This document shows positions 56,594 to 64,000 of a stretch of DNA of 64,000 nucleotides, one piece after another. Source of the stretch: Hypholoma sublateritium FD-334 SS-4. Lineage: Eukaryota; Basidiomycota; Agaricomycetes; Agaricales; Strophariaceae. The notes beneath the pieces are model-generated. The model was not told where the DNA came from. It was given only the letters and a program-made list of their open reading frames with translations, and did no database searches. The stretch is from assembly GCA_000827495.1 (NCBI GenBank), contig KN817617.1, forward strand, positions 62,001 through 126,000, read 5' to 3'. Position 1 is the first letter of the stretch. Each line of letters begins with the position of its first letter. Position numbers and translations under genes: made by a program.

Positions 56594-58608
56594 CTATTGG
56601 CCGGTCGAGCCACTCTGCGAGCCAGAAGACGGCGCAAGACAACTCTGGACAAGGAGCGTATCCGTCCATGTGGAGCCGGTGTTCGTAGGGACTTCGCCTA
56701 CATGGACGTCAGTAAATAATATGGCGGGAAAAAGAAATGGGCGTACTGAGGACGTAGCCTGAAGGACAAACGCCGCGGAAAGTCAACATTTTCATCAGAT
56801 AAACATCCAGGACACAGTACTTACTGGGGTCGAAATTTCCTGCAGCCCAGCCGACGTAGCCGAGGAACACTGTATGCATAGGGGCTCGCTTCAGCAACGG
56901 TTCCCCATGTGGCTACCACAACACCAAAATGGGATACGCACCATCAGAGTTCTGGGCCTGGTACGCAATCTGTTGGCACAGGAACTCCACGCAAGATGCG
57001 GTATTCCCGCCCCCGGTCTCCGTGTTAAACGCCTGGCGGTTATTCGAGCGGAGCCACTGTGCCAGGGGCTCCCAGGAGGACTCGATGTTGTTGGTGACGC
57101 ATTCGCTAGATTTGAATCATCTGATCAGTATAACTCTTGTCTGTGCAGCAGAGCGCTCTTACGGGTGGGTGCCGGAGTTGTCGCTGTCGAGGTACTTGTG
57201 AACGTCGAAGACGAGGCCGGTGACGGAGCCGTCAGGGTTCGTGACCGTCAGGAGCGCGGGACCGGATCCATTGGAAACGAAGGTCTCGGCTGAAGTCCAG
57301 TTATTCCCGGGAAGGAGGATGATCTGAGAGGTCGCGCTGCGATGAGGTAATTACAGTCAGCTATTGTAAAACTCTCTCCGGCCTTGACTGACCCAGCCTT
57401 GCGGATAGCAGTCACAGCAGCCTGGACAGAGGCCGCCCATAAGTTAATGTCGGGGACGTCGTGGGGCTCGTTCATACTGGATAGAATCAATAAACAATAC
57501 AGAGCAATGAGGAATAGGGAACGCACACTCCGAAAATGATCTTGGAGTTGCTGGCAAACTGAGCCGCAATGTTCCCCCAAAGCTGAGAAAAGACCGCATT
57601 TGTAGGCCCTCCCTGTCCAATGATCTTCACAGGACCAGTGCTAATAAGTATTCGGATCTAATCAGGTTCCACATTGAGGAGATAAGTACCTGTCCGTTGA
57701 AGCGAGCGTAGTTGTGGACATCCACGATACAAAAAGCACCGGTTCCGAGACAGGCCTACGTGCGGCGTGAGCGCTAATTAGTTGAAATTTCACGAAATAT
57801 TCTCACGTTGACGAGAGCGTTGTATTCTGCGAAGTTGGTCATATTGAGCACGCCAGTTGCGGCATCTTCGGTGAGGAACTGCCAGCCGACGGGGAGACGG
57901 AACGTGTTGAACCCATCGTCATTGACGAAATGTGTCATCTGGCCCTGACCGTCATGGCCTATCAGACACGCATTATCAATGCATGTAGGTCGGGGGGGGG
58001 GGGGTACGCATGACGCACCGTAGTACTGCAGGAGGGGTGGCCAGGCGCCGCTGGCGTTGCAGCTCTAAATTTCGATAAAACGACGGAGACCAAATAAACA
58101 GATGCCATGTTAATTTGCTGTGCACGATTTACGTACCCCGTCTGAGTTGCAGCCGAAGTCGAATCCAGAGATGTTGATGCCGACATGGGACAACTTCCCG
58201 CCTTTGGAGGTAGGAGTCGAGCCCGGAGCGGAGGCGGTTGACGTGGGTACAGTCGTCGTAGCGGGACGCGACGTCGTGGTAGTGGGTGTGGTGCTCGTGG
58301 TAGTAGGGACTGCAGCACCCGGAAGACATTGAGAGTAGTCTACGCAATGGTGGAGATAGAATCAATTATCACCCAAGTTGAGGAGCATACATTGACATAC
58401 ATTGGTTAGTAACAACACAACCAGAGCCAGTTGCACACGTGGTGGCACCCGTCCAACCCTAGAGAAAGGATATTTGCAGCTGTCCAATTACAGTGCAATC
58501 CAGACTTACTGTTCCACCGCACTGTCCATAAACAGGTGCCACTGCTTGGGCGTGAACCCCAGTGACGATGCCAAGGCCAACGAGAAGACCGATGGAAATA
58601 AGGGACAT
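56594..58608 (-). CDS. Endo-beta-1,4-glucanase, GH5 with N-terminal CBM1
   Basis: A secreted cellulase acting on plant cell-wall cellulose. The ATG at 58608 gives MSLISIGLLVGLGIVTGVHA, a signal peptide, then the CBM1 cellulose-binding module (QAVAPVYGQCGG, GWTGATTCATGSGCVVTNQ, YSQCLPG) and a Thr/Pro linker (TTTSTTPTTTTSRPATTT). The GH5 domain shows LSHVGINISGFDFGCNSDG, NDDGFNTFRLPVGWQFL, FCIVDVHNYARFNGQ, the acid/base Glu in IIFGVMNEPHDVPD, LLPGNNWTSAETF, VFDVHKYLDSDNSGTHPEC and the nucleophile Glu in AFNTETGGGNTASCVEF. Final exons give VFLGYVGWAAGNFDPSYVL and EVPTNTGSTWTDTLLVQSCL, stop at 56594. About nine to ten short introns, one starting with a 13-base C run close to the donor. Intact. 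A TATA box lies upstream. Confidence 0.95.
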
Positions 58609-60005
58609 GGCGAAGATTGTGTACAAGGACGCCGACGCCTATACAGCAGGGTGTCCAGCTTATATAGCGTTCCGTCTTCAGGCATGTTCACTTCACTCTC
58701 TCCGACGAGTTACCGATAAAAGCAAGAAAACGCGAACCTGGTATCAACCAGCCATACGCGTTGTGTGCCTGTGCGGTAGTTGATTCTTGAACCAGAGAGA
58801 AACCACCAGCGCTTGCAGTTGCGGTTATTTTTCGCCTGAACATCGGCGGGAGTTTACTTTGTCGCCAGAGCAAAGTGACGATTAACGACGAGTGTAATTT
58901 TAGCCTTTGTCAACGAGTTATTCCTATTGACGAGATGATAGATGCCAAGCCAAGGAGAAGCTAGCGTGCACTGTGAGACGCAGACAAATGAGAGTATAAG
59001 CCACAACGATATTTTTCCGTACAATGAACTCTGACTCGGCATGTGCCTCCGCTTCCAGTTCTCCAGAGATCAGGCATGGTGGGCTCTGCGAATAGGTACG
59101 CTGAAGTCCATCCGATCGTAGAGCTGAAGAAGAGAGCAACATGTCTTCCCCGGTGCCTCTCTTTCGTAGGATAATTCATACTTGATCATTGACACGTCTG
59201 CGTGTTTGCTATAATAGTTTCGAGCCTGTTCGAACTTCGCGCGTTGAGATTGAAACGTTTCGGCTGAAGAGATGATCAGTCTCAGATTGACTGTCTGGTC
59301 GAGGGCTTACCATTGGAATCAAAATAACATGTATCTGCTTTGCTCCCAATTTTTGTTGGCACAGCACTGAGCAGGCAAGCACCGCTGGGAGCCCGGAGCC
59401 GAGTCCCGACCGAACTTGGAACACGCGCACGGTCCACGTGCCTCTGTTGTACTGACCCCGTGGGCGCCGAACGGAGAATTATGAGTTCGATTCCTTTCTT
59501 TCCCTCATGCAAATCACAGTTTCAAGTTCGAGTGGCTAATCACTCTCTGTCGGATTCTATGCGTTACGAATATTGCCCCATATCTGCAGCAGTGCTTGGC
59601 GCGTCAATGACATCGGCATGGTAAACAACGACGCGGTTAGTTTGCAGTATGAATCGTGAGCCAGTTGCCATAATTTGGCAGGCGGGAACGACCTGGTAAG
59701 TACCCATGCATGCACATAAATCTCGTATGTACAATTGATCACATATACCGCCAGTCTTTCTAGTTCCGAGCATCAAGAGCTCAGCGCTGAGCGCTCAGCG
59801 TCCAAGCCTGGTTCCTAGAGAGACGCGTGGTGCTATGATGCTATTCACTAGGCTCGTGACCAACCGCACTGTTTCGCACTCCGACGGAGGCTACGCAGTA
59901 GCGGCTGGGCCAAACGAGCACACTTTAGTACAGTCACACATGTCACAAAAGACTTAGTCGAATTTACATCAATTCCACGCGCTGCATACATCATTGACCC
60001 GACAT
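58609..60005. other. Intergenic upstream of the cellulase
   Basis: About 1.4 kb holding the cellulase promoter. One CCGGAG, which fits the CreA carbon-repression consensus SYGGRG, lies near 59395 on the plus strand; a single 6-base match is weak evidence. A short palindromic run tcagcgctgagcgctca occurs near 59781. No gene recognised. Confidence 0.4.
58660..58666 (-). promoter_or_regulatory. TATA box of the GH5 cellulase gene
   Basis: TATATAA on the minus strand, about 52 bp upstream of the ATG at 58608, consistent with a strongly inducible fungal gene. Confidence 0.65.
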
Positions 60006-60314
60006 TCACACTTCCTCTTCATCGCTACTCGCCTCAAATTCATCGCCTGAGTCATCGGACTCCTCCTCCACAGCTTGGTCATCCTCGACTAGCTCAACAT
60101 CCATGTCAAATGCCACATCGCCCTCGGTTACCAGAGGTGGCAATGAGTCTTCAACCAAGGTCAGTGCAATCACCTCGTCCTCCATGTCTCTGAACATTCT
60201 CGCTGTCTCCGGAAGCCCCCACCACTCTTCGTCAATATCCATCTCATCAAACTCACGACGGACACCTTCGTTTGCTGCTTCATCAGGTGATTTCGGAGAA
60301 ATGTGGGTTGCCAT
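60006..60314 (-). CDS. Short acidic protein of unknown function
   Basis: An open frame of 102 codons from a true ATG at 60314 (MATHISPKSPDEAANEGVRR) to a stop at 60006. It reads EFDEMDIDEEWWGLPETARM and ends in a long acidic tail (ESDDSGDEFEASSDEEEV). No family recognised. It is divergent from the plus-strand frame that follows and may belong to the same, possibly mobile, unit. Low complexity means chance or remnant cannot be excluded. Confidence 0.4.
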   Translation of the reverse strand: MATHISPKSPDEAANEGVRREFDEMDIDEEWWGLPETARMFRDMEDEVIALTLVEDSLPPLVTEGDVAFDMDVELVEDDQAVEEESDDSGDEFEASSDEEEV

Positions 60315-60382
60315 TGTCGACCCCGCGGGAACTTCGGAGGGTTCAACATTGCACTGGGCGACGCAAGGACTTCAAGAACTCG

Positions 60383-61063
60383 ATGTTTGGTGCCGCCAGT
60401 ATCCTTGACGACGACACCCTCATCAAATTGGCATCAGTCGGCCCCTCGATTGTCTCTGTGAAGGATCTTGAGGCGGTGGTGGGTGAGGGATGGGTGTGGT
60501 TGGGGACGTACGGAGACTCACTGCTGGCCAAGATAGCCGAGCTCTCAATTCCAGCAATGGTGCCCAAGCCTCCTGCTGCTAAACCTCCGAAATCNGCACT
60601 GCCTGCGAAGGTAGCCAAACCCCGTGTCGAGAAGCGGACTTTGGANGTAGCAGAGGACGACGATGAGGGGGGAAGGGCAAAACGAACACGACGAGATCAG
60701 CCGCCTCCNCCCGTGGCAGGCCCTTCCCGCGTTATCGCCGCGTCGTCTCCCACAGCTGTCACCNGCCCTCCGCCGGGGCCTCCGGTCCTTGTTCCATCAT
60801 CCATCGTTCCCGCGACGCCTGCACGTCCATCAGCCCAGAACCCATATGCTTCGCTTCCTCACTACTATCAGTATCCTGTCACCCCATCCACTGGGGCAAC
60901 TCCCTATTATCTACCCTATCCTCAGTGGCCCCAGCACCATTACTTCAGCCCCATGCCTTCCTTTTATCAGCCAATGTACTCTACAAATGTCCCCATTCCT
61001 ACTCCTCCTGCCACCCCTTTACCTAGAAACCCCAATTCTGATAGACCAAATCCCCCAAATTAA
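60383..61063 (+). CDS. Unrecognised protein, possibly 5'-truncated
   Basis: From the first in-frame ATG (60383) the frame gives MFGAASILDDDTLIKLASVG, VVGEGWVWLGTYGDSLLAKI and AELSIPAMVPKPPAAKPP, a basic stretch (GGRAKRTRRDQPP), and a long Pro/Tyr/Ser-rich tail ending NSDRPNPPN. The open frame continues upstream of the ATG (about 37 more codons) without a start, suggesting that the real 5' end is missing or lies in another exon. Four ambiguous bases fall inside it. The small folded part plus low-complexity tail reminds me of C-terminal regions of repeated basidiomycete proteins, but I cannot name it. Confidence 0.45.
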   Translation: MFGAASILDDDTLIKLASVGPSIVSVKDLEAVVGEGWVWLGTYGDSLLAKIAELSIPAMVPKPPAAKPPKXALPAKVAKPRVEKRTLXVAEDDDEGGRAKRTRRDQPPXPVAGPSRVIAASSPTAVTXPPPGPPVLVPSSIVPATPARPSAQNPYASLPHYYQYPVTPSTGATPYYLPYPQWPQHHYFSPMPSFYQPMYSTNVPIPTPPATPLPRNPNSDRPNPPN

Positions 61064-62560
61064 ATTTATTTTTCATGTATCGTCTATTACAGTCATGAAG
61101 TACACGAGGATGCAAAAAAAATGGAGCAATGACAATGTTTTGTTGTGGAGGTAGAGACGTGTGCGAGCNACGAAGAGCGATTTTTTCTAAGTCTTTGTCA
61201 CGCTCGCGAGCCTTGGTAAAAGTGCTTCGTTTGGCCCAGTCCCTACGGGGTCTACCTCAAAACNNTCGGCCCGAGCAAATGTTGTCTCTATTTGTACGGT
61301 AAAATATAACCAACATTCTGCTAATATTACCAAACAGTATGAAGGTAGACCCCGTAGGAGACTGGCTAGCGAGTCTAGCCATTCACGTGCAAGTTACTTG
61401 CCAGACCACACAGACCCTGAATCAGTGTGCTGGGTAGGCCTTCAGTTATCTCCCGGAATGCACTATCATCGCGCGACGTGGCCAACCGCGAACGTACTGC
61501 TCCGCGTGCTACGCCTCCTCTCTCACACCATCCTTCGTACCGCACGCGCCACAATGTTCCTCGCCAACTATCGCCGCAATCACCATGTTACTCACGGGGT
61601 ACTAGTCTTGTCTGAATTCCTATTTTTTTTGGCGCGAATTCAATAGCTTAACTTGAGCCTCTATTTTCAGGCAACGATATTCATGCAATCGTACCTTTCT
61701 TGATGCCAGTGCCCGCTGCCACGACCAGTTCGGTCTTCGCATACACCTGCCAATGTGTAAGTATCAATTGCCTGAGAGACTCTTATGGAAGAATATATAT
61801 CACTTAGAACCTTCCCTGTGCTTCCTTGATCTTGGTAAATATACTCTGGTGATGCAGCAGCAGTGGGCGCCCCTGTCCCCAACTCGCAGGTGGACATGCA
61901 GTTGTTTAGAGGACGAAGTACAGAAATGAGGTCGAGCCCCCTTCGGATCAGGGAGACACTTAGCGTCAGCACTCCGGCATGAACCCACACCAAACTGTGG
62001 TGAGCGTCAATTATATTACGTTCGTTTTGCTAAACGATTCATGGTTATAAATAGAAATGTCTTCCTTCGCAATAATAGGCCGCAGGTACTATGCCTCTCA
62101 GGAAACGACGATGGTGGGCCCACCCGAGCGGCGCTGCGTCGGAAAACCAAGTATAACTGTGCTGTTTTTCTTTATCGGGTCCTTGTATCACAAACGTGCG
62201 CACTCTTTGACAAGACTATTTTCGCTCCTCTGTCCTCAGTGTTAAAGGCATACAACGCTTCTGTATCCCCACCTGCGTTCAAGATTTTGATTCATTGCTA
62301 TTGTTTCATGAACGCCAGCCTTTTACATTGTAGGTTTAAGTGGGAATTAGGCATGGGCCGACAGTTATCTCGAAGGTCACTCACCCATGCCAAATCGTCT
62401 TTTACAGATTCTATTATACACGGTGTTTGATAACCTGATTCCGACGACCTTCGCAAGATCAATTAATCTATCGTTCAAGGACGACTTATTAAAAGCAAGT
62501 CCGGTCTTCTCGTCTTCTAGGCGTGCTTTCCACGCGCCATTGCCCCTGCTTGGTACCATC
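61064..62560. other. Intergenic upstream of the phosphate transporter
   Basis: About 1.5 kb. It contains the inverted repeat at 61237-61365 and a single CACGTG at 61384-61389, the core of Pho4-type sites but far (about 1.2 kb) from the ATG. A possible exon pair on the minus strand near 61990-61680 (SLIRRGLDLISVLRPLNNC and VYAKTELVVAAGTGIKKGT) looks protein-like but no family was recognised and no start found. Confidence 0.4.
61237..61365. repeat. Small inverted-repeat element with 16-bp perfect core
   Basis: cctacggggtctacct at 61242-61257 is repeated in exact reverse complement at 61343-61358, with the outer cagtc bases also matching apart from one indel. The arms enclose about 85 bp that includes two ambiguous bases. 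It resembles a short foldback or MITE. Confidence 0.65.
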
Positions 62561-64000
62561 ATGGTCAGATCCTACGAGGACAACGAGTCGGACGAGAAAC
62601 AGAGTCCCTCAGATGCAGGCCATGTCCTAGGCAATCGCCGTCGTGCTGCACTGGCGGAGGTGGATAATGCCAAATTCTCGTACGTGACTCCTTCAGGACA
62701 TGCATGCAGCCTTCATTCCCCATCTTTAGGCGGTTCCACGCCAAAATCTGCATCGTTGCTGGTGTTGGACTCTTCACTGATGCGTGAGTCCTTCCAAAGT
62801 TCAACCCAGATAACTGTTGCAGAAGGGTATTATATAGATATGATATTTTCGCCATAAATATTGCCTCCACAATGCTCGCCTACGTGTATTACAACAGTTG
62901 GTCCATTATTTGGTTGAACGAGTTCTGTTAATAATTCGCCTTCAGCATCTAGCTTACCGGTAGAAGTGGATCTTGGTGTAAAGGTTGCCACTCCTGCTGG
63001 CACTGTCGTGGGCCAATTACTTTTTGGCTTTCTTGGGGATGTCTTTGGCCGTAAGAAGATATGTACGTTGGTTCATTCGAATCGTTCAAGGACATGAACG
63101 CAGTATCTTATCTTCTCTTCAGATGGAATTGAGTTGATAGTAATGATTATTGGCACATTTGGACAGGCGCTTGCTGGAAGTGCTCCTGCCGTCAACATCA
63201 TTGGCGTTTTGGTCGCATGGCGCTTCCTCGTTAGCATCCATATTTGTAATGGCTTGGGTCAATTGTACTGAACGATTTCCCGCAGGTAGGAATCGGTATT
63301 GGAGGAGATTATCCTTCAAGCGCAGTAATATCATCGGAATTTGCATCTACCAGAATTCGCGGACGCATCATGTCCGCCGCCGTGGCCGCGCAAGGCTGGG
63401 GAAACTTCAGTGAGCTATAAATAGATCAAATGTCAAAGATGGAAATCTGAGTGTTGCCCAGCCGCTTCCCTGGTAGCCTTTATTATCACAGCTGCCTTCA
63501 AGGACAGTATTCTCAGCTCGCCCTCCACAACCCATATACACACCATTGACAAAATGTGGCGACTCCTCATCGGTTTCGGCGCTCTTCCTGGTGTTGCGGC
63601 CCTCTACTTCCGATTGACCATCCCAGAAACGCCGCGGTTCACCATGGATATCGAGCGCAACCTCGAACAAGCTGCTGAAGATATTCAGGCGGTACTTTCT
63701 GGAGGACAAGCTCGTGTCGACAACGAAGTCTTGGTCCAGCGCATCAATGCTCCGAAGGCCAGTTGGGCGGATTTTAAAAACTACTTCGGAAAACGAGAGA
63801 ACTTCAAGGTTCTCTTTGGCACGGCATATTCTTGGTTTGCGATTGACGTTTGTCCTCTACCACATACTCTCGAGGCACTCTAAAGCTGACTTCTTGCTTT
63901 AGATTGCGTTTTACGGTCTCGGTCTCAACTCTGGCGTTATCCTGCAAGCAATTGGCTTTGGCACTCCCCTGACGTCTGGTCTGCGCAAAGTATTCGACAA
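62561..64000 (+). CDS. High-affinity inorganic phosphate transporter (PHO84-type MFS), 3' end outside window
   Basis: A plasma-membrane proton-coupled phosphate permease. The ATG at 62561 opens MVRSYEDNESDEKQSPSDAG, then NRRRAALAEVDNAKFS. Exons add RFHAKICIVAGVGLFTDA, YDIFAINIASTMLAYVYYN, VDLGVKVATPAGTVVGQLLF, GFLGDVFGRKK (MFS loop motif), YGIELIVMIIGTFGQALAGS, the family signature VGIGIGGDYPSSAVISSEFA, TRIRGRIMSAAVAAQGWGNF, MWRLLIGFGALPGVAALYFR, IPETPRFTMDIERNLEQA and FGKRENFKVLFGTAYSWFAI, reaching IAFYGLGLNSGVILQAIGFG at the window edge. About seven introns so far. The first half of the permease plus the central loop is present and intact; roughly the last 200 residues are outside. An in-frame upstream extension exists but the family start fits 62561. 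Confidence 0.95.

Noticed and set aside
59779..59801. tcagcgctgagcgctcagcg as a specific regulatory palindrome
   Set aside because: Similar agcgct-rich words occur in several unrelated places (for example near 40586, 51385, 55130, 55651), so it is more likely a common low-information motif.
1..64000. CRISPR arrays, rRNA genes, operons or prophage
   Set aside because: None seen; spliced genes and a Pol III tRNA show a eukaryotic nuclear sequence, and repeats are few and irregular.

Overview
The window is nuclear DNA from a filamentous basidiomycete, most likely an Agaricomycete. Genes are broken by many short introns (about 50-70 bp, GT donors, AG acceptors). There is a CBM1-GH5 cellulase, a DUF6534 multi-pass membrane protein and a DUF5648 secreted protein, families I associate with mushroom-forming fungi. 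Almost every conserved gene is a single-copy eukaryotic housekeeping gene. No prokaryotic, plasmid or phage feature was seen. All exon models were read by eye, so gene ends are firmer than individual splice sites.

Layout: 1-5.5 kb holds a DNAJC11-type J protein (3' end outside the window) and the adenine DNA glycosylase MutY/MUTYH, both on the minus strand. 5.5-10.2 kb is a gene-poor stretch with only decayed-looking reading frames. 10.2-22.3 kb carries the SURF4/Erv29 cargo receptor, the nucleolar WD protein NOL10/Enp2, a zinc polyol-type dehydrogenase (minus) and, divergent from it, alpha-aminoadipate reductase LYS2. 22.6-28.2 kb carries a GNAT-domain protein, ribosomal protein eL42, an unrecognised coiled-coil protein and tRNA-Asp(GTC), all minus. 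28.4-39.3 kb is a minus-strand series: glutamate decarboxylase, an S9 peptidase, exocyst SEC5 and mitochondrial ribosomal protein uL16m.

39.4-45.6 kb is accessory: a secreted DUF5648 protein whose 5' region is duplicated immediately upstream of the uL16m gene, a hairpin element, and a TATA-driven gene of unknown function. 45.6-51 kb is a GC-rich island with splicing factor PRP3 and a HAM1-like protein. 51.5-58.6 kb holds the DUF6534 membrane protein, a repeat-rich block with an assembly gap and an inverted-repeat element, and the cellulase. 60-61.4 kb has unrecognised reading frames, scattered ambiguous bases and an inverted-repeat element. The window ends inside a PHO84-type phosphate transporter.

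The genes do not form one pathway. They cover basic functions (DNA repair, ribosome biogenesis, splicing, secretion, lysine synthesis, GABA shunt, phosphate uptake) interrupted by small patches of fast-evolving accessory sequence. The most interesting items are a probable 4-nt micro-exon in PRP3, a stop-codon-only last coding exon in eL42, intronic poly-C tracts just after splice donors in three genes, the partial duplication that became the upstream region of uL16m, and several small inverted-repeat elements.
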